From assembly GCA_017413305.1 (NCBI GenBank), contig JAFPUA010000322.1:1-16561 (forward strand): a DNA stretch of 16,561 bases. The letters run 5' to 3'. The translations under genes were made by a program, and so were the position numbers. Of the stretch, positions 7,508 through 14,053 are shown one piece after another. Each line of letters starts with the position of its first letter. The first letter of the stretch is position 1. Under the pieces are notes generated by a model. It ran no database searches. It was given only the letters and a program-made list of their open reading frames with translations, and was not told the origin of the DNA. The stretch comes from Candidatus Ruminimicrobiellum caprinum (GTDB taxonomy: Bacteria > Elusimicrobiota > Endomicrobiia > Endomicrobiales > Endomicrobiaceae).

Positions 7508-8647
7508 TTATTCTCCATTTTTTCTTGAATAATATTTTTCAAAAAAATCTTTTTTTGCTTCATAGAAAGTATCTGTCTCTAAAGCCTTTCTGATATTAGC
7601 CGTTAATTTTAGCATAAAATTAATATTATGTAAAGATAATAAATTCAATGCCAACAATTCTTGCGAACGAAATAAATGATTAATATATGCCTTTGTATAG
7701 CCCGTACACGCCTCGCAATCACATTCCGGATCAAGCGGTTCGAACTTATCTTTAAATTCTCCGTTTTTTATATTTATTTTTCCATAGGTCGTGAAAGCCT
7801 GCCCGTTTCTGCCGTTTCTGGTAGGTATAACACAATCAAACATATCTATTCCGCGTTCAATTCCATCCCAAATATCTTCAGGCATTCCTACACCCATTAA
7901 ATATCTTGCCTTATTTTCCGGCAAATACGGAGCTGTATTTTCCACAACTTCGTTCATTTCTTCTTTCGATTCTCCCACAGAAACGCCGCCTATGGCATAC
8001 CCTACAAAATCTATATCCTGCATTTTAAACGCACTTTCTTTTCTCAAATCTTTATACACGGAGCCCTGCACAATACCAAACAGCGCCTGCGTTTGATACG
8101 CATCATCTTTATAAAACTCGTCTTTACATCTCTTCGCCCAATCTATACTCATAAGCATAGATTTTCTTGCGTAATCATAAGTAGCAGGATAAGGTGTACA
8201 CTCGTCAAAACACATAATAATGTCTGCACCTATAGTTTTCTGTATATGCATAGAAATCTCAGGTGAAATAAAATGTTTTGAGCCGTCAATATGCGACTTA
8301 AATTCCGCACCCTCTGAATTTATTTTTCTAAAATCGTTTAACGAAAAAATTTGAAATCCGCCGGAATCCGTAAGCATAGGCTTATTCCAAGAATTAAACT
8401 TTTGTATTCCGCCGGCTTTTTTTATTATATCAAGCCCAGGGCGTAAATATATATGATAAGAATTTGCCAATATTATTTGTGCTTTTGATTCTAACAACTG
8501 TCTTGTAGAAACAGATTTTACTGCACCTTGCGTTCCTACAGGCATAAAAACAGGTGTATCAATTATACCTCGTGTCGTGTATAATTTTCCTAACCTTGCA
8601 TTACATTTACTTGATTTTTTTATTAATTGAAATTCGCCACACTGCAT
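7508..8647 (-). CDS. tgt: tRNA-guanine transglycosylase (queuine/preQ1)
   Basis: Tgt exchanges guanine-34 of tRNAs with GUN anticodons (Asp, Asn, His, Tyr) for preQ1, the entry step of queuosine in tRNA. The 379-residue length is normal. Visible motifs are the substrate-binding LTDSGGFQ at 92-99 (D94), DECTPYP at 148-154 (D148), GIVQG at 191-195 and GGVSVGE at 220-226. The nucleophile is D271 in MFDCVIPTRNGRNG (269-282). The zinc site is C309, C311, C314 and H340. All expected catalytic and metal residues are present. The ATG lies 1 nt after the stop of HD protein 2, with only a distant GGAG (about 15 nt upstream), suggesting coupled translation. No queuosine biosynthesis gene is nearby, so preQ1 supply cannot be judged from this window. 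Confidence 0.98.
   Translation of the reverse strand: MQCGEFQLIKKSSKCNARLGKLYTTRGIIDTPVFMPVGTQGAVKSVSTRQLLESKAQIILANSYHIYLRPGLDIIKKAGGIQKFNSWNKPMLTDSGGFQIFSLNDFRKINSEGAEFKSHIDGSKHFISPEISMHIQKTIGADIIMCFDECTPYPATYDYARKSMLMSIDWAKRCKDEFYKDDAYQTQALFGIVQGSVYKDLRKESAFKMQDIDFVGYAIGGVSVGESKEEMNEVVENTAPYLPENKARYLMGVGMPEDIWDGIERGIDMFDCVIPTRNGRNGQAFTTYGKINIKNGEFKDKFEPLDPECDCEACTGYTKAYINHLFRSQELLALNLLSLHNINFMLKLTANIRKALETDTFYEAKKDFFEKYYSRKNGE
7513..7516 (-). promoter_or_regulatory. Ribosome binding site deciding the yajC start
   Basis: GGAG lies inside the last codons of tgt, 6 nt before the ATG at 7506-7504. This supports the 126-residue form of YajC. Confidence 0.8.
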
Positions 8648-8648
8648 A

Positions 8649-9320
8649 TTATAAAAACTTATCTCCGTTGATGTAAAGAGCGAACTTACATTTTAAAGTT
8701 TCGCATGCTCTGCTGCAAAAAAATGTTCTCTGTAAGAAAATTTCAAAATATTCCATAATAGAACATATTTCAGTATCAATATCAAGCCACAAAGAAATTT
8801 CTTTTTTTTCTTTTGACACTTCTAAATTTGTTTTACGACATGCGGCAATAACTTTAGAATGGACATCACTCAAATCTCGCCCTAAACTTCTCAATCTTTC
8901 AGACCTGACATCTGTTCTATCTCCTAAAACAACAGCTGCCGCAATTTCGGTGGGCGGTGTAGTTTCTTTATCTTCGTGGCTTCCGATAGCATTAAACACT
9001 TCAAACACATCACCGTTATATTTTTCTTCTGTCGTCTGTATTCCGCCTAAATATGCCATAGCTATAAATGCGCTGCTGCGTGCATGATCTTTTCTGGAAA
9101 TAATATTTCCTATATCATGCAGATATCCTGCAATTTTCGCAAGTTCCTGCATCCTTTTTGTATAGCCAAGCTGCTCCAACACAAAACCTGCTCTTTGTGC
9201 GGTATACAAAGCATGATTTATTCCATGTTTTTTATAGCCCATACTGGCAAAAATTTCGTCGGAATATTTTAAATAGGTTATAAGTTCCTTATCGTTTTTT
9301 ATGTCATCAAAAAGTAACAT
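8649..9320 (-). CDS. HD-domain metal-dependent phosphohydrolase, paralogue 2
   Basis: This 223-residue protein is a close paralogue of the HD protein at 6436-7122. Matching metal-site candidates are H32 and H36 (HGINH), H68-D69 (GYLHDIGN), D78-H79 (RKDHAR), H115 (GSHED), and D134 and D137 (GDRTDVRSER). The C-terminal tail with EYFEIFLQR (190-198) and LKCKFALYING (209-219) is also shared. Alignment is nearly colinear, with about four extra residues before H115 (YNGDVFEV region). It is predicted to be cytosolic, and the substrate is unknown. It is the first gene of the tight tgt-yajC-HD-secD-secF cluster, 1 nt before tgt and 17 nt after the methyltransferase stop, with a weak GGAA ribosome site. 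The HD motif and paralogy are clear; the reaction is not. Confidence 0.9.
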   Translation of the reverse strand: MLLFDDIKNDKELITYLKYSDEIFASMGYKKHGINHALYTAQRAGFVLEQLGYTKRMQELAKIAGYLHDIGNIISRKDHARSSAFIAMAYLGGIQTTEEKYNGDVFEVFNAIGSHEDKETTPPTEIAAAVVLGDRTDVRSERLRSLGRDLSDVHSKVIAACRKTNLEVSKEKKEISLWLDIDTEICSIMEYFEIFLQRTFFCSRACETLKCKFALYINGDKFL

Positions 9321-9337
9321 TGTTTTATTTTCCGTTT

Positions 9338-10318
9338 TTATTTTGCATATATCACGGTGTCTGTTCCCGCCGGTGTATAAGAAGCAAAATAAAATTTATA
9401 TCCTAAGCTTAGTTCATTTATAAATTTTGGTATTTCGTAATAATCATCATACTTGTGATATGCTGCAATTGCAAGCTTCGGTTTATACTTTTTTAATATT
9501 CGTTCCGCCCCTTTAAGAGCTGCTATTTCATTTCCCTCAACATCAAGCTTTATAAAATCTATTTTTTCTATCTTGTTTTCAGAAACAAAATCATCTATCG
9601 CGATTGTCTCATACTGTTGCAGATTATTATTTTTTTCTGTTAATGTTGTAATATCCGCACAAGCATGATTTAAGTACAAAACCATATTTGATTTATTATA
9701 CAAAGGTTTTTCAATTAAAACAACTTTTTTTGAGATATTTTTGTTTAAAGAAAAATTTTCTTTTAAAATATTTAAATTATCTTCGAAAAATTCAAAAGTA
9801 AAAACTTTACCTTTTTCACCTGTTTTTTGTGCAAAAATTAAAGCCGTATCTCCCCAACAGGCTCCACCGTCCATTACATAATCATCTTTTTCAATATGGC
9901 ATTTACTGTGAGAATATTGATTATGTACAACTATTTTATCAAGCAAAGCTCTTGCTCCGTAAAGTTTTAATGCGTACCCGAACTTTTGTAAATTATAGAA
10001 CTTTAATTTTCTTGTAACCGACTTCAATTTTCTTATAGAATCATTCTCAAGAACTTTATCAAACTCTTCTCTTGATAAAAGATATTTTTGTTTTTCTTCT
10101 TCTGAAATATTTGTGTGACCGACGAGCTTTGTATAAATAGTTTTCACATAGAGAGATTTTTCTTTTTCATCTTCCAGCAAATCATAAAAATAATTCAATT
10201 TTTTATAATTGCCTTTATACCAAGCAAAATATTTTTCCGACTCTTCTTTCGCAAAAATATCTTTTATTTTTTCTTGTATTTTCTCTATTTCATTAATATT
10301 TATTTCGTTTAATTTCAT
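9338..10318 (-). CDS. FkbM-family SAM-dependent methyltransferase
   Basis: The C-terminal half (residues about 120-326, counted from the ATG at 10318) is an FkbM-type class I methyltransferase. It has the SAM-binding loop VMDGGACWGDT at 148-158, the acidic end of strand 2 with FEFFEDN at 175-181, IDFIKLDVEGNE at 253-264 and KLAIAAYHK at 281-289. Such enzymes usually O-methylate sugars or small-molecule hydroxyls, often in glycan or polyketide pathways; the substrate here is unknown. Residues 1-115 are lysine- and glutamate-rich and helical, with no domain I recognise. A TTG at 10330 would add four residues, but neither start has a good ribosome site, so I prefer the ATG. The gene lies between tRNA-Gln and the HD-tgt operon and has no functional link to either, so it may be an insertion. 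Confidence 0.9.
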   Translation of the reverse strand: MKLNEININEIEKIQEKIKDIFAKEESEKYFAWYKGNYKKLNYFYDLLEDEKEKSLYVKTIYTKLVGHTNISEEEKQKYLLSREEFDKVLENDSIRKLKSVTRKLKFYNLQKFGYALKLYGARALLDKIVVHNQYSHSKCHIEKDDYVMDGGACWGDTALIFAQKTGEKGKVFTFEFFEDNLNILKENFSLNKNISKKVVLIEKPLYNKSNMVLYLNHACADITTLTEKNNNLQQYETIAIDDFVSENKIEKIDFIKLDVEGNEIAALKGAERILKKYKPKLAIAAYHKYDDYYEIPKFINELSLGYKFYFASYTPAGTDTVIYAK

Positions 10319-10353
10319 TTTATTGCACAAAGTTAAAGTTTGCTGTAGTCCAT

Positions 10354-10379
10354 AATTTGCAGTTTTTTCGCTACAAATT
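10354..10379 (-). other. Hairpin in the leader of the FkbM gene
   Basis: On the minus strand AATTTGTAG (10379-10371) pairs with CTGCAAATT (10362-10354) as a 9-bp stem with one G-U pair and an 8-nt A-rich loop. On the plus strand the same pair is an A-C mismatch. No U tract follows, so it is not a terminator. It may be a leader structure or a processing site after the tRNA. Confidence 0.4.
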
Positions 10380-10401
10380 TAATTATATACAAAAATAAAA
10401 A

Positions 10402-10472
10402 CTCCGAGACCAGGATTCGAACCTAGACGAAGGGATCCAAATTCCCTTGTGCTACCATTACACTATCTCGGA
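10402..10472 (-). tRNA. tRNA-Gln (anticodon TTG)
   Basis: This 71-nt gene folds into a full cloverleaf: acceptor TCCGAGA with TCTCGGA (7 bp), D arm GTGT/GCAC around AATGGTA, anticodon stem AGGGA/TCCCT, a four-base variable loop, and T arm CTAGG/CCTGG around TTCGAAT. The anticodon loop ATTTGGA gives anticodon TTG, which reads CAA (and CAG by wobble). The discriminator base is G73, as expected for tRNA-Gln. CCA is not encoded, so a CCA-adding enzyme is needed. It lies downstream of ispE-spoVG, as in some other diderm bacteria (from memory). Confidence 0.96.
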
Positions 10473-10483
10473 ATTATTAAGAC

Positions 10484-10518
10484 AATGTACAATATATAAT
10501 GTACAATGTATAATTATT
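10484..10518. repeat. Tandem heptamer repeat, five degenerate units
   Basis: The plus strand reads as five successive 7-bp units that all begin with AAT: AATGTAC (10484), AATATAT (10491), AATGTAC (10498), AATGTAT (10505) and AATTATT (10512). It ends next to the candidate -35 box of tRNA-Gln and covers the candidate -10 box. Confidence 0.6.
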
Positions 10519-10523
10519 GACAA
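10494..10523 (-). promoter_or_regulatory. Possible promoter of tRNA-Gln
   Basis: On the minus strand TTGTCA (10523-10518) is followed after 18 nt by TTATAT (10499-10494), about 21 nt before the tRNA 5' end at 10472. Both boxes are imperfect and the region is very AT-rich. Co-transcription from the spoVG operon is an alternative. Confidence 0.35.
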
Positions 10524-10550
10524 AAAAATTAAATGAACTTTTTAACATAG

Positions 10551-10571
10551 ATCCCATATCAAGTACGGGAT
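10551..10571 (-). repeat. Short palindromic element ending in GGGATGACA (plus strand)
   Basis: ATCCCATA (10551-10558) and TACGGGAT (10564-10571) flank TCAAG. In minus-strand RNA this is an 8-bp stem with one G-U pair; in plus-strand RNA the same position is an A-C mismatch. It lies 32 nt after the spoVG stop. A run of seven U comes only about 22 nt later (10528-10522), so it is not a classic terminator. From memory it resembles small dispersed palindromes with a GGGATGACA end in several bacterial genomes. Confidence 0.5.
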
Positions 10572-10602
10572 GACACCACTACGCGGTTAAATGACAAAAA
10601 TT

Positions 10603-10920
10603 TTATTCTTCGTTAGCAGAAATATCTTCTTGTGATGCAATTTCCTGTCCGTTGGAGTTTTTAACCTCTTCCAACTTCTTGTAATAAGCAGCCATAACAA
10701 TCTTTTCCATTTCTGCTCTGAATTCGTTGGTTATCGGGTGGGCGATATCTTTAAATGTACCGTACTTTTTCTTTCTGGACGGCATACAAACCATCAAACC
10801 TTTCTCGCCGCTGATAATTCGCAAATTGTGAACAACAAAAACATTATCGAAAGTAATTTCGGCATAAGCCTTCAGCTTTTCCTCTGTTTTTGGGAAAATT
10901 CTAACTTCAGTGATTTTCAT
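10603..10920 (-). CDS. spoVG: SpoVG family nucleic-acid-binding regulator
   Basis: SpoVG is a small site-specific DNA- and RNA-binding protein. It was named for Bacillus sporulation but is present in many non-sporulating bacteria. The 105-residue form begins with the family's usual MKITEVRIFP. The conserved core includes DNVFVVHNLRIISGEKG (25-41) and the basic MPSRKKKYG at 46-54. DIAHPITNEFR is at 58-68. The tail (about 88-105) is acidic and probably disordered. I use the ATG at 10920, not an in-frame TTG at 10935, because a GAGG lies 5 nt before the ATG and inside the longer version. It is the last protein gene of the TPR-ispE-spoVG operon, 21 nt after the ispE stop. Its presence does not imply sporulation. 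Confidence 0.96.
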   Translation of the reverse strand: MKITEVRIFPKTEEKLKAYAEITFDNVFVVHNLRIISGEKGLMVCMPSRKKKYGTFKDIAHPITNEFRAEMEKIVMAAYYKKLEEVKNSNGQEIASQEDISANEE

Positions 10921-10941
10921 AAAAACCTCAAACAATTAACT

Positions 10942-11799
10942 TTAGTTGCAACTTTTAAAAGAATCCGCAAACCAAACATTCCAATTATACTTTGCTAACT
11001 CTTCTGCAACATAATTCATTTTCTCTTGACCCTGAAGTAGACCAAACACAGTTGCTCCTGAACCTGACATCAAACTAATGCATCCTATACTCTCAAGAGT
11101 GTTTTTTATTTGTTTTATTTCCGAATATTCTTCGAAAACAAATTCTTCAAATCTGTTAAAAAAAAGATCTTTTGCGTTATTGAAACTGAGCGAATTCTGC
11201 TCAATATCTTTCATTATGTTATCAATTTTATGGACATTTGTCAATGGAAATTTTACTTTAGAATATGCATAAACTGTAGAAACTCCGAAATTCGGCTTAA
11301 CCAATACAAAATTATATTTGCAATCTGTTTTTAATTTTTCAACAATATCGCCGATACCTGATATTTTTGCCGTCCCCCCTGTAAGAAAAAAAGGAACATC
11401 CGCACCAAGTTTAGCAGCAAGTTTTTCTAAATTATGAAGTTTATCATTTATTTTCCAAATTTTATTTAGTGCAACCAATACTGCTGCAGCATCTGAAGAT
11501 CCCCCACCCAAACCTGCACCCATAGGAATATTTTTTGTAAGATTTATTTTAATACCGGTATTTATATTATATTCTTTTTTAAATTTTTCTGCGGCTCTAT
11601 AAACAAGATTTCTTCCGTCTACAGGCAAATTTTTATCACTACAAACAAGTTCAACTTTATTTTCTTTTATCTCTGTAAATTCTAAATTATCAAACAAAGA
11701 TACGGTATGCATAATAGATTCGATATTATGATAACCGTCTTCTCTTTTATTTATTATTTCCAAAAACAAATTAACTTTTGCAGGAGCTTGCACTAACAT
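10942..11799 (-). CDS. ispE: 4-diphosphocytidyl-2-C-methyl-D-erythritol kinase
   Basis: IspE phosphorylates the 2-hydroxyl of CDP-methylerythritol using ATP, the fourth step of the non-mevalonate isoprenoid pathway. The 285-residue GHMP kinase is normal in length. Key features are APAKVNLFLE at 5-14 with K8, GYHNIES at 22-28, the glycine-rich ATP loop PMGAGLGGGSSDAA at 92-105, LGADVPFF at 131-138 with catalytic D134, and the C-terminal MSGSGATVFGL at 244-254. It starts 2 nt after the TPR gene stop; a GAGG within the last codons of that gene, 10 nt upstream, serves as ribosome site. The enzyme's presence suggests that isoprenoids, including the lipid carrier for cell wall and lipopolysaccharide, are made by the MEP route. 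Confidence 0.97.
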   Translation of the reverse strand: MLVQAPAKVNLFLEIINKREDGYHNIESIMHTVSLFDNLEFTEIKENKVELVCSDKNLPVDGRNLVYRAAEKFKKEYNINTGIKINLTKNIPMGAGLGGGSSDAAAVLVALNKIWKINDKLHNLEKLAAKLGADVPFFLTGGTAKISGIGDIVEKLKTDCKYNFVLVKPNFGVSTVYAYSKVKFPLTNVHKIDNIMKDIEQNSLSFNNAKDLFFNRFEEFVFEEYSEIKQIKNTLESIGCISLMSGSGATVFGLLQGQEKMNYVAEELAKYNWNVWFADSFKSCN

Positions 11800-11801
11800 T
11801 G

Positions 11802-13946
11802 TTATTTTTCCTCAACAAAATTATTCAAATCCGAAAGTTCCGGAATGGACAACTTGGTATTTTTTATATCAACTCTAAAATTACTTTTCTTTATTTTGAA
11901 CAACATATTGTCAGGGACCATAGAAACTTTATTAAATTTCTTATACGATTTTATTTTTAAATCAAAAGAATCTTTTTTAGAAAAAGTTTTAAACATTCCG
12001 GTTTTAGAATTTATTACAACGGAAACATCATCATTAACATATTTAATATTTTTTCCTTTAAAAGAAACTTGTGCTTCCAAAAGTATATTAATAAAATCTT
12101 TCGATAAAACAACATTCGCAAAATCAAACATCAAATTAACCTCTTCTCCGACGGAATCTTTGACTGCTTGAGGTGAAAAATCCATTTGCCCGTCCTTAAA
12201 CAATATACTAAACCCCGGAAAAGTAAACTTCGGTGCCATATCAAGCTTTAATCCTAAATTTCTCGCATATATTGCAGAAATGTAAGATGATGTCGTTGCT
12301 CCTGCATATTTTAATTTCAATTTATAACCGGCTTTCAATGAAGAAATTCGATTGTAGTTAAACACTGCTCTTTGCGCCGTAAGCTTGGACAAATCTTCTT
12401 TTGAAATCTTAGGTTCCAATATTTTTCTTTTTTTACCTGCTGTTTTTGAAGACAAATCTTCGGCTACGGCATATGCAGACCATGCCTGAGTAAGATTATT
12501 CGTTTCAACGCTTATATCACCGAGATGTTCATATAAATCTTTATCAAAAATTTTATTTTGACTTTTTATTGCCTTAAGAATATATTTTTCCGCAAGCTCA
12601 TATTTTTGTTGTTTATAATAAAGCCATGCTAACGAATCTATATATGCCGGCTCATCCGGTTCTAACTTTATTAATTTTTCCAAAAGAATTTCTGCTTCAT
12701 CTAAATTGATATTTTTATCGGCATAACTGTAACCCAAATAATTCAATGCTCTGGTATCTTCAGAATTATTTTCCAAAATTTCTTTAATCAACGGTTCTGC
12801 TTTTTCAAAATGATTCGTTTTTTCATACGCTATTGCCAAGAAAAATTTTGCATCGTTATAATCCGGCTTTAAATAAACCGATTTTTCCAAATATTTTTTT
12901 GCATCTTCATATTTTTCATTATCCATATAATTGAGTGCCGCAAGATACAAAATTTCAGCATTTAACGGTTCCTTTTCTATAGCTTTACTGAATTTCTTTT
13001 CCGCTGTTTTATAATCGCGTTTTAAAGAATAATAGTATCCCAATCTCGTATAGTTCGCCGCCGTAGGTTCATACTTAATTATAAATTCAAAGGTATCTAT
13101 AGCATCATCAAGTTTCAACTGTTTTTCATACACCATTCCCAACAAATAGTTAAGTGAAACATTATTTGGGACATACTCTTTTGCTCTCAACAAAATTTCT
13201 TCAGCTTCTTTATAATTTTTTTCTTCGTAGTAACATTTACCAAGATATATCAATATTGCAGGGTTCCCTGTAAACAGTTTAGCATACTCTTTATATTCTT
13301 CTATAGCAAGTTTAAATTCTTTTTTATTCTCATAAATTCTTGCTCTAGCAAGGTAAGCTTCCTGCGCTTCAGGCTTTAACTTAGTTACCTGTTTGTAAGA
13401 ATCCAAAGCTTTATCCAACAAACCCATTCTTTCTTGAGCGATACCAAGCTGAAAATAACCTTCGGAAGATTCCGGTTGCTGTTCTAAATATTTCGTCCAA
13501 TATTTAACAGATTCTTCCAACTTGTTATCGGAAGAATAGTATGCTGCCAAATAGACTGTCGCCACTTCATTTTTCGGATCGATTTCTAAAACTCGTTCCC
13601 AACACTTTCTTGCATATTCCGCTTCGTTTAACGATAAAAACATTGAACCCGCAAACATCTGTGTATCAACACTGTCATTTTCTTTTTCCTGGAGGATTTT
13701 AACATTTTCTAAAGCTCTTTTTGTATCGCCTTTTTGCAAATATACGAGCGCTAAATCTTTATAAACCGTCGTGGCATTTTCGTCATAAGCTAAAGTTCTC
13801 TCGTATTCGGAAACAGCAATATCTGTCTTTCCCTCTTTCATTGCAAGAAGACCTTTAAGATATGCTTTATACCCGTCATAATCAGCATACACCAAACAAT
13901 TTATATTAAACAAAAGTAAAGTTACTATTGAAAAGATTTTCTTCAT
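11802..13946 (-). CDS. Exported TPR-repeat protein with a LolB-like C-terminal domain
   Basis: The protein has 714 residues. Residues 1-21 are a signal peptide with likely cleavage after VYA. C17 is not in a lipobox, so it is probably soluble or periplasmic rather than a lipoprotein. Residues about 25-500 are roughly 13 tetratricopeptide repeats, including LNYLGYSYADKNINLDEAE (401-419) and YIDSLAWLYYKQQKYELAE (435-453), which are typical of long TPR proteins in diderm bacteria. Residues about 520-714 are beta-rich with alternating hydrophobic residues and resemble the LolA/LolB fold (weak, inferred). This fits the position directly before ispE, where lolB sits in Escherichia coli. It may scaffold or carry envelope lipoproteins. 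Its ATG is 8 nt after a TATAAT, with no ribosome site. The TPR part is certain; the C-terminal call is not. Confidence 0.88.
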   Translation of the reverse strand: MKKIFSIVTLLLFNINCLVYADYDGYKAYLKGLLAMKEGKTDIAVSEYERTLAYDENATTVYKDLALVYLQKGDTKRALENVKILQEKENDSVDTQMFAGSMFLSLNEAEYARKCWERVLEIDPKNEVATVYLAAYYSSDNKLEESVKYWTKYLEQQPESSEGYFQLGIAQERMGLLDKALDSYKQVTKLKPEAQEAYLARARIYENKKEFKLAIEEYKEYAKLFTGNPAILIYLGKCYYEEKNYKEAEEILLRAKEYVPNNVSLNYLLGMVYEKQLKLDDAIDTFEFIIKYEPTAANYTRLGYYYSLKRDYKTAEKKFSKAIEKEPLNAEILYLAALNYMDNEKYEDAKKYLEKSVYLKPDYNDAKFFLAIAYEKTNHFEKAEPLIKEILENNSEDTRALNYLGYSYADKNINLDEAEILLEKLIKLEPDEPAYIDSLAWLYYKQQKYELAEKYILKAIKSQNKIFDKDLYEHLGDISVETNNLTQAWSAYAVAEDLSSKTAGKKRKILEPKISKEDLSKLTAQRAVFNYNRISSLKAGYKLKLKYAGATTSSYISAIYARNLGLKLDMAPKFTFPGFSILFKDGQMDFSPQAVKDSVGEEVNLMFDFANVVLSKDFINILLEAQVSFKGKNIKYVNDDVSVVINSKTGMFKTFSKKDSFDLKIKSYKKFNKVSMVPDNMLFKIKKSNFRVDIKNTKLSIPELSDLNNFVEEK

Positions 13947-13954
13947 GGTTACAT

Positions 13955-13983
13955 ATTATATAAAAAATTTTTGTATACAGCAA
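13955..13983 (-). promoter_or_regulatory. Promoter of the TPR-ispE-spoVG operon, probably leaderless
   Basis: On the minus strand TTGCTG (13983-13978) precedes TATAAT (13960-13955) by 17 nt. The -10 box ends 8 nt before the ATG at 13946, and no Shine-Dalgarno sequence is present. The -35 box matches consensus at only three positions. Confidence 0.6.
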
Positions 13984-13998
13984 ATAGAATTTTTCCCT

Positions 13999-14026
13999 TT
14001 GCGATTTCTTACAAATATGGTATAAT
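13999..14026 (+). promoter_or_regulatory. Extended -10 promoter of mtnP-cdd
   Basis: TTGCGA (13999-14004) is followed after 16 nt by TATAAT (14021-14026), preceded by TGG, an extended -10 (TGnTATAAT). The start of transcription would be near 14033, giving a leader of about 20 nt that includes the strong ribosome site. Confidence 0.7.
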
Positions 14027-14043
14027 ATGGATAATAAATTTTT

Positions 14044-14049
14044 AGGAGG
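14044..14049 (+). promoter_or_regulatory. Ribosome binding site deciding the mtnP start
   Basis: AGGAGG, a perfect Shine-Dalgarno core, lies 4 nt before ATG at 14054. The in-frame ATG at 14027 directly abuts the -10 box and would place this site inside the coding region, so it is not the start. Confidence 0.9.
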
Positions 14050-14053
14050 CGAC

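Noticed and set aside
7504..7563. Longer YajC starting at 7563 (145 residues)
   Set aside because: The extension overlaps tgt by 56 bases, is not hydrophobic and has no ribosome site, whereas a GGAG fits the ATG at 7506.
10382..10387. TATAAT upstream of the FkbM gene as its own promoter
   Set aside because: The -35 position would fall in the tRNA 3' end and matches consensus poorly at 16, 17 or 18 nt spacing. It remains possible but unsupported.
10484..10571. CRISPR-like array between tRNA-Gln and spoVG
   Set aside because: Repeats are 7 bp, contiguous and degenerate, with no spacers and no cas genes; the palindrome is a single copy.
14027..14053. Longer MtnP starting at 14027
   Set aside because: That ATG touches the -10 box and would bury the AGGAGG inside the coding region.
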